Source: Hyphomicrobium sp. CS1BSMeth3
GTDB taxonomy: Bacteria; Pseudomonadota; Alphaproteobacteria; Rhizobiales; Hyphomicrobiaceae
Direction: 5' to 3'
DNA length: 64,000 bases
Assembly (NCBI RefSeq): GCF_900117415.1
Contig: NZ_FPEI01000006.1
Coordinates: 372,001-436,000 of the forward strand
Part shown: piece after piece, positions 9,041 through 18,444 of the stretch
How positions within the stretch are numbered: position 1 is the first letter of the stretch
Layout: each line of letters opens with the position of its first letter
Notes under the pieces: model-generated
Seen by the model: only the letters and a program-made list of their open reading frames with translations
Database searches by the model: none
Told to the model about the DNA's origin: nothing
Translations under genes and position numbers: made by a program

Positions 9041-11203
9041 ATGACCTCAGGACAATCCACCGAGGCCGTTGCAGACGGCGTCTATACGACCACCTGCTGG
9101 GAATGCTCGGCCTACTGTGGCGCGCTCGCCACCGTCAAAGACGGCAAGGTCGTCAACTACGCGCCCAATCCCGCCAGCCCACATTCCGCGGGTGCATTCT
9201 GCATCAAAGGTATTCGGGGGGCGCCGGGCTTGACCTACAATCCCAACCGGCTGCTGTATCCACACCGCCGCATTGGTGCGCGGGGTGAAGGCAAGTGGGC
9301 GCGCATCTCGTGGGACGAGGCTCTCGACGAAATTGCCGATCGCCTCGCCGAAGTCCGCCGCACCTATGGACCTGAAGCCATCGTCGGCGCCACGAGTGGC
9401 GCTGCATTCAGCCGATCGATCGTCACAGCCCTCATGCTGCGCTCCATTGGCTCGCCGAACTGGATGATCAATCAGGATCTGTGTGGCGGCTGTCGCGCCG
9501 TCTCGGGAAAGATCACCGGCCTGCCGATTGTCCGAGGGGAGGATATCGACAACACACGCTGCGCCTTGATCGTCGGCCGCAATGCGCAGATCGCCGATCC
9601 TGTCGAGTGGGCGAAGCTGAAAGCCGCGAAGAAGCGCGGCGCCCGCATGATCGTGATTGACCCCAAGCGCACGACGGCTGCGGAGCTTGCAGACATCTGG
9701 ATGTGTCCGCGGGTCGGCACCGATGCTGCCATCGCGCTGGCGATGATGCACGCGCTGATCAGTGAGGGACTTTACGACCGCCAGTTCGTGCACGAGCGAT
9801 GTCATGGCTTCGAGGCGTTGGCGGAACGTGCCGCGCAATTTCCCCCTGATACGACCGAGAGACTAACGGGCGTGCCAGCGCAACAGATCGTCGAAGCCGC
9901 CCGCACATACGCCGACGGTCCATCGACGTTCGTTTCAGGCCACGGGATCGATGCGGCGAGTAATGGCGTGCAGACATTTCGCGCCTTTCATGCGCTTGCA
10001 GCCATCTCTGGAAACATCGACCGGCCCGGTGGCAATCTGCGCCAGCGCACACCCAAAGGTTTCTCCAGCTATCTCGAACTGCTCCACCGACCGGAGCATC
10101 GATTGCCCGCCGATGTCGAAGCGCGCACTATTGGCGCTGACCGCTTCCCCCTCTGGGCTGGCCCGCGTGGTTGGCAGACCGCGTGCCACAACCCGTCGGT
10201 GATCGAGGCCATGCTGACAGGCAAGCCGCATCCCGTGCGCGCTCTCTATGCCAGCGGTGTCAACATTCTGGTGACGTATCCCGACACGCGGCGGACCATT
10301 GCCGCCCTGCGCTCGCTCGACTTCGTCGCCGTCGCTGCCCACCAGATGACGCCCACAGCGGAATGGGCCGACATCGTGCTTCCCAAGACGACAACGCTCG
10401 AAGAGGAAGAGGTGATGTTCGTGCCATCGGGGCCGACGGTCGTCTTCACGCGAGCTACGGTTCCGCCGCAGGGCGAAGCACGGACGGAGATCGGCATCGC
10501 AGCGCCGCTTCTCGATCGCCTCGAGGCGCGACAGGCGGTGACGGCGCGCCTGATGCCGTGGCGCTCTCAACGCGAGCTCAACACGCATCTCCTCGGCGAC
10601 AGCGGCATTACGATCGAGATGCTGGAGGCCGAGGGCTTTCATCAGGTGTCGTCCGATCCGGTCCCGTCAAGTCGTCCGTTTCCCACGGGCACGGGCAAGA
10701 TCGAGCTCTACTCACCTCAGCTCGAAGAATTGGGACTCGATCCACTGCCGGGTTATGTCGCGCCGGAGCGAGAGGGGAAGACAGCAGACATCCGCACGCG
10801 ATATCCGCTGGTCGTTGTCACCGGCGATCGCGAAAAGAGCTACCACCACTCGCGCTTCCGCGACCAGCCTTGGGCCCTCAAGGTGTCGCCCGATCCGCAC
10901 CTCTTCATGCACCCCGATACGGCACGCGCCCAGGGTCTGGACGATGGCGACTGGGTGCGCTTGGAGGTGGCAGAAGTAGCGGGGCACTGTCGGCTGAAGC
11001 TCAAGCTTTCCGACACCCAACAGGCAAATGTCGTCAGTACGGGCATGGGCTGGTGGCGCCCCATGGAGCCGGCGCCCGAGCATGGCGTGCTCGACGTAAA
11101 CATCAACGCCGCGCTCAGCTACAGCGGCCCTTACGATCCCATCTCAGGCTCGTCCGATATCCGCGGGCAACTTTGCCGCGTCGAACGGATCAGCTCTAGT
11201 TGA
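9041..11203 (+). CDS. Molybdopterin-dependent oxidoreductase with N-terminal [4Fe-4S] site
   Basis: A 720-residue member of the DMSO reductase (bis-MGD) superfamily. The N-terminus has Cys19-x2-Cys22-x3-Cys26 and Cys54, a [4Fe-4S] ligand set. QDLCGGCRAV around residues 146-154 lies where the Mo/W ligand is expected, so Cys148 or Cys151 may bind the metal. Pterin-binding segments such as VIDPKRT and the C-terminal dinucleotide-binding domain (from VVVTGDREKSYHHSRFRDQP) are present. The frame is open from 8783, but GGAGG at 9031-9035 supports the ATG at 9041. No Tat signal is visible, which suggests a cytoplasmic enzyme. No iron-sulfur or membrane-anchor subunit gene is adjacent. The reaction is not known; thiosulfate/polysulfide reductase-like, formate dehydrogenase-like and acetylene hydratase-like roles are all possible. 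Confidence 0.9.
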   Translation: MTSGQSTEAVADGVYTTTCWECSAYCGALATVKDGKVVNYAPNPASPHSAGAFCIKGIRGAPGLTYNPNRLLYPHRRIGARGEGKWARISWDEALDEIADRLAEVRRTYGPEAIVGATSGAAFSRSIVTALMLRSIGSPNWMINQDLCGGCRAVSGKITGLPIVRGEDIDNTRCALIVGRNAQIADPVEWAKLKAAKKRGARMIVIDPKRTTAAELADIWMCPRVGTDAAIALAMMHALISEGLYDRQFVHERCHGFEALAERAAQFPPDTTERLTGVPAQQIVEAARTYADGPSTFVSGHGIDAASNGVQTFRAFHALAAISGNIDRPGGNLRQRTPKGFSSYLELLHRPEHRLPADVEARTIGADRFPLWAGPRGWQTACHNPSVIEAMLTGKPHPVRALYASGVNILVTYPDTRRTIAALRSLDFVAVAAHQMTPTAEWADIVLPKTTTLEEEEVMFVPSGPTVVFTRATVPPQGEARTEIGIAAPLLDRLEARQAVTARLMPWRSQRELNTHLLGDSGITIEMLEAEGFHQVSSDPVPSSRPFPTGTGKIELYSPQLEELGLDPLPGYVAPEREGKTADIRTRYPLVVVTGDREKSYHHSRFRDQPWALKVSPDPHLFMHPDTARAQGLDDGDWVRLEVAEVAGHCRLKLKLSDTQQANVVSTGMGWWRPMEPAPEHGVLDVNINAALSYSGPYDPISGSSDIRGQLCRVERISSS

Positions 11204-11348
11204 TCGTCGCGCGTCATTTCAATGTCGCTGTGACCCTGCTGCCAGGCTGCCTAAGCGATGGGGTGATCCTACATACTCTTGCTGCTTTGGAGCTGCCTAT
11301 GAAAGCGAAGACGTCGACGTCCCGAACCAATAGGCGCGTGACACGAAC

Positions 11349-12485
11349 ATGACTTCGGCCACCATCAGTGAACTATTCATCCGTGCCGTCGAGGCGATCT
11401 ACGACGCCGCGCCGGCGCCGGAGAAATGGCCCATGGCGCTGCAGGCGATCGCCGACTGTTTTGGCGACATCGGCACTCTGATGATGTGGCATCGCGACGA
11501 TGGCGGCTTCGGCACCATTGTCTCACCGAGCCTTATCGCGGCTCAAAAGGACTACGAGGAAAACCAGTGGTACCTGCGGGACCTTCCCGCCCAGCGTCTT
11601 GTCGAGAGAGGATACTTGTCGCACAGCGATACGATTGTCGAACGCGGCGCCATAACCGACGAGGAGATGGCGACTCATCCGTACTACACGGAATTTTCCG
11701 CTCGCCATGGCATTCGCTGGCGCATGGGTATCGCGATTGCGCCCGATCCGCGCATTGTCGTCTGGATGGCCCTGCAGCGTGGACCGCATAAACCTCCTTT
11801 TGCGGACGACGAGCGCGAGCTGGCGGCGCGTCTCGGTCGCCATGTCGAGAAATCGCTGCGGCTCAGCATCCGCCTCTTCGATGCGGAGTTGACAAATCTC
11901 GGTCTGGGCGACGCATTGTTGCGGCTTGGCATTGGGGTGTTTGCGTTGGATGCGCTGGGCCGCGTCGCATTTTCCAATCCCGCCGCCCAGCGGCTGATCG
12001 GCGACCAGATCCATCTCGTCAACGGCGCACTGCGGATGGGCACAGGTTCGCAGCGCACCGAAATCGAGGCAGCCGTCGCGCGAGTGCTGAAGGGCGAGAT
12101 TGGTGTTTCCGCCGATACGAAGCCCATTCTCCTGCATCGTGCGTCGTCCGACCGGCCGCTCGTGGTCTATCTGCTGCCGATCCGATTGACGGCGCATGCC
12201 GCCGCTCAATTCCTGACGCATACTCGGGCGATTGTCCTCGTCATCGATCCCAGGACGGACGAGCCAGCCGATCCGGGGGTTGTGCGGGACGTCCTGGGCC
12301 TCACTCTGGGCGAGGCTCGCGTCGCAGCTCTGGTTTGCACCGGGCTCAAGCTGCGCGAGGCTGCGGACAAGCTCGGCATTGCCGAGGAGACGGCACGCTC
12401 GGTCCTCAAGCGCGTGTTCTCCAAGGTCGGCGTCTCGCGCCAGAGCGAGCTCTCGGCACTATTGACGAAGCTTGTGCTTCGGTAG
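11349..12485 (+). CDS. LuxR-family transcriptional regulator with PAS-like sensor region
   Basis: A 378-residue regulator. The N-terminal 170 residues begin with a helix-rich region containing AIYDAAPAPEKWPMALQAIA, seen in a group of rhizobial LuxR proteins. A PAS-like segment follows (about 200-300). The C-terminal LuxR HTH is clear: LTLGEARVAALVCTG, LKLREAADKLGIAEETARS, and VLKRVFSKVGVSRQSELSAL. No signal peptide is present. It probably senses a small molecule, but no ligand can be assigned. The last 24 bases of this gene, including the stop, recur at 14171-14194 with one mismatch, so this locus has been partly duplicated. Confidence 0.9.
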   Translation: MTSATISELFIRAVEAIYDAAPAPEKWPMALQAIADCFGDIGTLMMWHRDDGGFGTIVSPSLIAAQKDYEENQWYLRDLPAQRLVERGYLSHSDTIVERGAITDEEMATHPYYTEFSARHGIRWRMGIAIAPDPRIVVWMALQRGPHKPPFADDERELAARLGRHVEKSLRLSIRLFDAELTNLGLGDALLRLGIGVFALDALGRVAFSNPAAQRLIGDQIHLVNGALRMGTGSQRTEIEAAVARVLKGEIGVSADTKPILLHRASSDRPLVVYLLPIRLTAHAAAQFLTHTRAIVLVIDPRTDEPADPGVVRDVLGLTLGEARVAALVCTGLKLREAADKLGIAEETARSVLKRVFSKVGVSRQSELSALLTKLVLR

Positions 12486-12578
12486 CGCCCATTTCTGCTG
12501 CCGACGAAGAGATCGCCACCGCGTAGGGGATGCTGCCGCAATTCACAGCGAACCTGTTACTCCCAGAGCAAACGCGCG

Positions 12579-13790
12579 TCAGCGTCGTAGCCTCCGCGCA
12601 TCGCGAACGCTTCGGTACCTTGCTTCTTCGGCTGCGGTCATGGGCGTCCCATCGACATGACAATATGATCGCTCCATCATGTCCTTCAGCCATTCCGGGT
12701 TTGGAGAGCGAGGTCTCAGCTGGTTCAGAGCCGTTGCGCAGTGAGCAGACGTTGCGCTTCCAAACTGCACGCCCCCGGTTCCGCCCCCGGTACCTGCATC
12801 TTTCAAATACGCTTCCGCCTTGGTCCGATCTGTGGCGCTTAATCCCGCAATGTACTCGCGTCGCCTGACGGGATCATTGCGGAGCGCATCGAGCTTTCGA
12901 CGAACGGCGTCCGAGAGCCCATAAGTGGGGCGCCCCTTAGCACCGCCATTCGGTTCCTTTGCACCGGTCTCGTTGCCCTTGTTCCCCATGTGTATTTCCT
13001 TCAGAGGGGCCGCGGGCGGCGGGTTCGTCGCCGTTGATCTGTTGGGCGAATCTGGTGGCAGCCATCGACTACCCCCGGAGCTATCGCGGTGTGGTTGACT
13101 TGTCGGGGCGGGAGAGGGCGCTATTTTCTTCTCGAGTGCGGCGATCTTCCGATCAATATGCTGCAAGAAGCTCGGATAATTCTGGCAATCTATGTCACGA
13201 ATTATCCGCCATAGAGACAGGTGTTTAGGAAAGTCATTCTTTTCAATTTTGTCAAATCCATACGTCCCCTGTTCAATGCCTTCCTCAACTCCTTGAATTT
13301 CCCTGCCGCACACCACCCGCGTTGAGTTCTTAAGCGCAATGTCCGCCTGTTTCGCGTCACCTACCTCCAAGTACTGTGAGTGGGCAACCAAGTATGCCGA
13401 GTGGGCGTCCGAATAGCGCTTGCCCTGCTCATGGCGGCGAGCTTCCTGCATGCTTTTGTTTGCCAGATCCCTGATATTTACAGACAGGGCCCAATCAATT
13501 TTCGCACGTTCTTTCTGGATGTCGAATGTGGGTGGCTGCTTAGCCTGCGGCCGTGGACAGGGAATAATCCGACTGGGAATCGCGCCATTTTGAAGCTCGC
13601 GCTGGGTGAGCGTTTGCGATCCGCAGCTATTGCTGAACGTTGCGACGCCTCGCGCCTGATCAACCTGGGTGTAGACTTGTGTGCCGTTGATTGTTTGATA
13701 TCCCCTTTGAGCCATAGCGTAAGGCGTCGCAAGGCTCACACCTGTGCAAAGGATCGCGGCTCTCCCCAGTAGGCGCATCATAATCGCCAT
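12579..13790 (-). CDS. Secreted protein of unknown function, compositionally unlike its neighbours
   Basis: A 403-residue protein not recognised as any named family. Residues 1-27 form a signal peptide ending in PYAMA. A Cys-containing N-terminal part (NSCGSQTLTQRELQNGAIPS) is followed by a helical central part (about 90-220) with TPR-like character and paired cysteines (VVCGRE, DIDCQNYP). A low-complexity Ser/Pro/Asn linker follows. The basic C-terminal part has RRREYIAGLSATDRTKAEAYL and DGTPMTAAEEARYRSV. GAGGGG precedes the ATG. The central coding part is visibly more AT-rich than the neighbouring genes and uses codons rare around it. It lies between the intact LuxR gene and LuxR remnants, as if inserted. 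Function unknown. Confidence 0.75.
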   Translation of the reverse strand: MAIMMRLLGRAAILCTGVSLATPYAMAQRGYQTINGTQVYTQVDQARGVATFSNSCGSQTLTQRELQNGAIPSRIIPCPRPQAKQPPTFDIQKERAKIDWALSVNIRDLANKSMQEARRHEQGKRYSDAHSAYLVAHSQYLEVGDAKQADIALKNSTRVVCGREIQGVEEGIEQGTYGFDKIEKNDFPKHLSLWRIIRDIDCQNYPSFLQHIDRKIAALEKKIAPSPAPTSQPHRDSSGGSRWLPPDSPNRSTATNPPPAAPLKEIHMGNKGNETGAKEPNGGAKGRPTYGLSDAVRRKLDALRNDPVRRREYIAGLSATDRTKAEAYLKDAGTGGGTGGVQFGSATSAHCATALNQLRPRSPNPEWLKDMMERSYCHVDGTPMTAAEEARYRSVRDARRLRR

Positions 13791-13911
13791 TGCCTGCCCC
13801 TCATCGTCGATTTCTTTGCCCGCGTATTGTCACCTCAAGCACAAGTTCAGATTTGCCTTCGCCTGAGGACCAATCCCCAGTTTAAAATTTGCGCGCTTCT
13901 CAACAGCAATC

Positions 13912-13932
13912 ATCCCCCATTTGGGTGATGCG
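13912..13932. repeat. Imperfect copy of the CCCATTTGGG palindrome
   Basis: The sequence matches the perfect palindrome at 14197-14218 except for one base in the left arm (CATCCCCCA in place of CATCACCCA). It stands 50 bases before the LuxR remnant. A shorter match, CCCATTT, follows the stop of the intact LuxR gene at 12488-12494. Confidence 0.6.
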
Positions 13933-13981
13933 CTATCGCCGATCATCGTGTGGTGAACATGCCCGGTGAGGCAAAACGGGA

Positions 13982-14158
13982 GCTGGCTCGGAGGTGCTGC
14001 CCTGGGTGAACTTCGCCGATGCAGGCAGAGCCAGCAGCCTCGGCGTGTCGTGCGACACCGTGCGCAGCCAGCTCAAGTCGGTTCTCGCCAAGACCGGTGC
14101 ATCTCGCCAGGTCGATCTCGCCGCGCTGCTCGTCGGCGCGGGCTTCCCGCGCGAATAG
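13982..14158 (+). pseudogene. Truncated LuxR-family regulator, DNA-binding end only
   Basis: Reading codons from 13982 to the TAG at 14156-14158 gives the second half of a LuxR HTH domain: ASSLGVSCDTVRSQLKSVL, then AKTGASRQVDLAALLVGAG. This is the canonical recognition-helix region, but the scaffold helix before it is garbled and no sensor domain or start exists, so the gene is a decayed remnant. It is not a copy of the intact LuxR gene at 11349-12485, since the residues differ, and so comes from a different paralogue. It overlaps the frame-open region before the OmpA-like gene. Confidence 0.7.
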
Positions 14159-14170
14159 GCCACGCACGAC

Positions 14171-14194
14171 GACGAAGCTCGTGCTTCGGTAGCG
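14171..14194 (+). repeat. Duplicate of the 3' end of the intact LuxR gene
   Basis: These 24 bases repeat 12464-12487 with a single change (C for T at 14180). They encode TKLVLR and a stop, exactly as at the end of the LuxR gene 1.7 kb upstream. They lie 12 bases after the stop of another LuxR remnant. The match is too long for chance and marks a partial duplication or recombination scar. Confidence 0.65.
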
Positions 14195-14196
14195 GC

Positions 14197-14218
14197 GCAT
14201 CACCCATTTGGGTGATGC
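14197..14218. repeat. Perfect 10-bp-arm palindrome after LuxR remnants
   Basis: The arms GCATCACCCA and TGGGTGATGC are exact inverted repeats with two bases (TT) between them. It could be an operator or a transcription end; no T run follows. Directly after it, codons from 14219 to a TAG at 14288-14290 read TRANFGALLTAGERRSADN, which also resembles the C-terminus of a LuxR protein. That would make a third LuxR end in 300 bases, but the evidence for it is weak. Confidence 0.55.
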
Positions 14219-14340
14219 GGGCGCCTGCCGACGCGCGCGAACTTCGGGGCGCTGCTCACCGCCGGGGAGCGGCGCAGTGCGGACAACTAGGATGTTCACC
14301 CGCAGTGCTTCATTCGGCTTGCGACAAGGGAGGGAAAACG

Positions 14341-14841
14341 ATGGCGGGCACAAGCTACCGTAAGAGAGCAAGGCGCGTCGGCGCCGTGACCGGGGGCATG
14401 ATATTGTTCGCGACGGCCATTGCGCTGGCGGACGGTGGGCAGGCGGAATCGCTGCTCAGGCTGGCGCAGGCGGGACCGAAGGCCGCGAGCACACCGGCAG
14501 CGCCCAGGGCGGCGCCAACTTACATTTTGGTTTTCTTCGACTACGAGAAGTCAACCTTTGGGCAGTTCGCCCAGCCGTTGGTCGACGGGATTGCGGAGCA
14601 GTTCAAGAGCACCGGCGCGAGGGAGGTTCGCATCGTCGCCCACACCGACGCCGCGGAGCGCAATAGTGACGCGCTATCCCTGGCGCGCGCTTCGGCGCTG
14701 CGCACCGCGCTCATCGCCAAGAGCGTGCCGTCACAGGCCATCGCAATCGTAGGAGCCGGGGCCACGTCGCCGCTCGTGCCGACCGCCAAGGGTGCAAAGG
14801 AGCCGCAGAACAGGCGTGCCGACGTCTCGCTCGTTCCGTGA
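14341..14841 (+). CDS. OmpA-family C-terminal domain protein
   Basis: A 166-residue exported protein. An N-terminal basic region and hydrophobic helix (about residues 8-31) form a signal peptide or anchor. The rest is a single OmpA-like peptidoglycan-binding domain: ILVFFDYEKSTFGQFAQPLV, the conserved VRIVAHTDAAERNSDALSLARASAL (the usual TDxxG.xxxNxxLSxxRA block, with Ala-Glu in place of the usual Gly), and a C-terminal PQNRRADVSL matching the NRRVEI signature. GGGAGGG at about 14328 supports this ATG, although the frame is open further upstream. It likely binds the cell wall. It follows the LuxR remnants, which may once have regulated it. Confidence 0.85.
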   Translation: MAGTSYRKRARRVGAVTGGMILFATAIALADGGQAESLLRLAQAGPKAASTPAAPRAAPTYILVFFDYEKSTFGQFAQPLVDGIAEQFKSTGAREVRIVAHTDAAERNSDALSLARASALRTALIAKSVPSQAIAIVGAGATSPLVPTAKGAKEPQNRRADVSLVP

Positions 14842-15198
14842 TTGTCCGAGCGCGCGCGCTTGGAGGGCGCATACTGGTATCTCAACTTTGAAGGTATCGA
14901 CGCCAGCAGGCTGGTGTGCGGAGGGTAAGGCAATCCAAGTTCCGATCTCGCGAGGCTACTGGTTGAGAGCATCGGTCGAACGAACCTTGCGAGGGGAGTC
15001 CAGGAATGCGCATCGGGGAGACGTTTGCGCGCGGAGTGAGTGCATTTAAGGGCAATGGACAAAACAGTTGCCGAACTGCAAGCAACGGCTGGGCTTGGGG
15101 CGGCGTCTCGTGTGAGCGCTTTCGCTGACACGCATTCATCGAAGCGAAGAAGCTGGCAGCACCTGCGTAACCACATCATTCGTCACGGGAGGTCCAAT
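14842..15198. other. Intergenic stretch, no gene recognised
   Basis: About 357 bases between the OmpA-like gene and a small membrane-protein gene. An open frame runs from 15040 into the downstream gene, but its N-terminal part has no Shine-Dalgarno and no family features, so it is treated as noncoding. No repeat or hairpin of note. Confidence 0.4.
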
Positions 15199-15480
15199 AT
15201 GGGAATAGGACTTGCGGCGCTTGTCGGTTTGATTGTCAGCTATGCGATCTTGAGAAACTCGGGGTCATCCGGACGGCACGTTCTCGGCATTGCGCTCGGT
15301 GCCTGCGCCGCGGCACTGATTGTGCTCGTTGCTTTTCAAATCAACTATCCTCTCGGCATGACCACTTCGATCCGCAATCGTGCTCTTGAAACCTACATGG
15401 TGTGGGGAGGTCTGGCTGCCATAGTATCTCCTGTCTTGGGGGCTGTGATCGCGCGCGTTTCCCGCGCTTCGCGCACTTAG
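15199..15480 (+). CDS. Small membrane protein of unknown function
   Basis: A 93-residue hydrophobic protein with three predicted membrane helices: residues 2-18, about 26-46, and about 62-84. The ATG at 15199 is preceded by GGGAGG at 15187-15192, which decides the start although the frame is open back to 15040. It belongs to no family I recognise. A second small membrane protein gene follows 69 bases downstream on the same strand, and the two may be co-transcribed. Confidence 0.6.
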   Translation: MGIGLAALVGLIVSYAILRNSGSSGRHVLGIALGACAAALIVLVAFQINYPLGMTTSIRNRALETYMVWGGLAAIVSPVLGAVIARVSRASRT

Positions 15481-15549
15481 TGCCGACAGGTCGCCAATCG
15501 GCGGCAGCTCCAGGGGGCAGTTCGATCCTGCTAAGATCAGGTCTTACCC

Positions 15550-16419
<870 letters not shown>

Positions 16420-17376
16420 GTGGAGCCGATGCTGATTATTGACGCCAAGGCGATCCCGGCATGGAATCGCGCCGTGTTCGAGGATATGCGCAAGGGACGG
16501 TTGAATGCGGTCAATCTCATATGCTCGATATGGGAAGATTTCGAGCAGTCAATGCGAAGATTGGCGGAACTCAAGTCACTCATCGCGGACAACAGCGATA
16601 TCCTTTACCTCGTCCGCGAGGCGGGGGAGATCACTCGTGAGGAAGGCCGCACGGGCGTCATTGTCGGCTGGCAGAACTCGAGTGGTTTCAACGATCACCT
16701 GCCGTTTGTTGGTCTTGCGGCGGAACTTGGCCTGCGGATTGTGCAAGTCGCCTTCCTGACGGCAAATGCGGCGGCGTGCGGCGCCAACGAGACGCACGAC
16801 CGAGGTCTATCAGATTTCGGTCGAGATCTTGTCGAGGAACTCAACGCGCACTCGATCGCGATCGATATTTCTCATCTCCATGCACAAAGCGCACGTGATG
16901 TCGTGGCAGCGAGCAAGGCGCCAGTCTTTTTCGCTCAGACGAACCCGGCCGCATTAAACCCGATGAAGCGAAACAAATCGGATGAGGACCTGCGGGCTGT
17001 GGTCGACAAAGGAGGTGTGGTGTCGGTTGCGTCTTTGCCGCCGTTCCTGGGGCGGGGGGATGACTCAAGCATCGATGATCTCGCTCAGTCCATTTCCTAT
17101 GTCCTCAATCTGGTTGGGGAGGAAGGGGTGGCGATTGGAACCGATATCACGCCGGGCCAGCCGCGTTCGTTCTACGAATACGTGGGCCGGGATAAGGGCT
17201 TCGGCCGAGAGCTCTCAAAGTTCCGGAAGTTGCCGGTTCTGCCCGGGCTTCAAACATTCGGTGACTACCCCAATCTGATTGCGGCGCTCGAGAGGAAGAA
17301 GCTGACTGCGTCCCAGATCGAGCGTGTGATGGGCGCGAACCTTCATCGCTATTTCAAATCTGTCTGGGGCGCCTAA
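16420..17376 (+). CDS. M19 (membrane dipeptidase) family protein, metal-site residues degenerate
   Basis: A 318-residue protein of the renal-dipeptidase fold, seen from SDFGRDLVEELNAHSIAIDI and SHLHAQSARDVV. Several M19 zinc ligands are changed. The HxD near the N-terminus is absent (LIIDAKAIPAW). The Glu is Gln in GWQNSSG. The His of the TH motif is replaced by Gln173 (FFAQTNPA), whereas His152 is kept. The downstream paralogue keeps that second His. The protein may be catalytically altered or inactive. The listed start is GTG at 16420; the ATG at 16429 is an alternative closer to the family start. It is followed 12 bases later by its paralogue. Confidence 0.8.
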   Translation: MEPMLIIDAKAIPAWNRAVFEDMRKGRLNAVNLICSIWEDFEQSMRRLAELKSLIADNSDILYLVREAGEITREEGRTGVIVGWQNSSGFNDHLPFVGLAAELGLRIVQVAFLTANAAACGANETHDRGLSDFGRDLVEELNAHSIAIDISHLHAQSARDVVAASKAPVFFAQTNPAALNPMKRNKSDEDLRAVVDKGGVVSVASLPPFLGRGDDSSIDDLAQSISYVLNLVGEEGVAIGTDITPGQPRSFYEYVGRDKGFGRELSKFRKLPVLPGLQTFGDYPNLIAALERKKLTASQIERVMGANLHRYFKSVWGA

Positions 17377-17388
17377 GGGGGAATGGTC

Positions 17389-18363
17389 ATGACGTCCATC
17401 CACAAGAAGTCGATCGTCATCGATGGCCTTGTCATCTCGAACTTCACTCGGGACGTATTCGAGGACATGAAGGCCGGCGGCATCACGGCCGCAAACTGCA
17501 CATGCTGCGTATGGGAGAACTTCGAGCAGACGGCGCTCAATGTGGCGAAGTGGAAGAAGCTGTTCCACGACCACGCAGACATCATCACGCAGGTGCACAC
17601 TGTTGCCGATATCCAGAAAGCAAAAAGTGATGGCAAGGTCGGCATCATCCTGGGCTGGCAGAACTCATCCGGTTACGGCGACCACCTCGAGGCCGTGCGT
17701 CTGTTCGCTGATCTCGGTATCCGGATCGTCCAGGTCGCCTACAATACGGCGAACTCCGTCGCGTGCGGATGCTATGAAACCAAGGATGGCGGGCTCACTG
17801 ACTTTGGGCGCGAGCTTATAGCGGAGATGAACGCCGTCGGCGTGCTTGTTGATCTGAGCCATGTGGGTTGGAAGTCAACGCAAGACGTTGTCTCCTGGAG
17901 TAAGAAGCCGGTCGCCATCACGCATTGCGCACCGGCAGGACTGAAAAATCATCCGCGCAACAAGACCGACGAGCAACTGAAGCTCGTTGCCGATGCGGGA
18001 GGTTTCATCGGTGTGACGATGTTCCCCGCGTTCTTGGCGCGAGGTCCCGAATCTGGTGTCGAGGACTATGTTGAAGCCATTGAGTACGTCATCAACTTAA
18101 TTGGCGAGGAGCAGGTCGGTGTCGGCACGGACTCGACTCAGGGGCACGATGCTGAATTTTTCCGCTGGATCACGCACGATAAGGGCTACGGCCGGAAACT
18201 TGTCGGTTTCGGCGATGTGCTTGAGCTCAGGGATTTTGAGCGCCTCGGCAAGTTTCCCAATCTGACGGCGGCGATGGAGAAGCGCGGTTGGGCGGCGAGG
18301 CGCATCGAGCGCGTGCTCGGGCAAAATTGGATCAGCCTGCTCAAACAGGTTTGGCCGGCGTAG
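17389..18363 (+). CDS. M19 (membrane dipeptidase) family protein
   Basis: A 324-residue protein of the amidohydrolase-like M19 family and clear paralogue of the preceding gene. Two His ligands are present: His158 in VDLSHVGWKST and His179 in AITHCAPAGLKNHPRNKTDE. The N-terminal HxD is missing and Gln91 stands in for the bridging Glu (LGWQNSSGYGDHL), as in a divergent M19 subfamily found in catabolic clusters. It may hydrolyse a dipeptide or a related amide, or do something else. The ATG at 17389 is preferred because AAGGGGG at 17375-17380 is then nine bases away; ATG at 17383 is the alternative. It probably forms an operon with its neighbours on both sides. Confidence 0.85.
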   Translation: MTSIHKKSIVIDGLVISNFTRDVFEDMKAGGITAANCTCCVWENFEQTALNVAKWKKLFHDHADIITQVHTVADIQKAKSDGKVGIILGWQNSSGYGDHLEAVRLFADLGIRIVQVAYNTANSVACGCYETKDGGLTDFGRELIAEMNAVGVLVDLSHVGWKSTQDVVSWSKKPVAITHCAPAGLKNHPRNKTDEQLKLVADAGGFIGVTMFPAFLARGPESGVEDYVEAIEYVINLIGEEQVGVGTDSTQGHDAEFFRWITHDKGYGRKLVGFGDVLELRDFERLGKFPNLTAAMEKRGWAARRIERVLGQNWISLLKQVWPA

Positions 18364-18444
18364 GTGTTGTACGCCGCCGGAATTCACGTCATGGCGACGA
18401 GCGCCGGATTGCGGCTATCGCCATACAACTAGAAAGGCAACACC

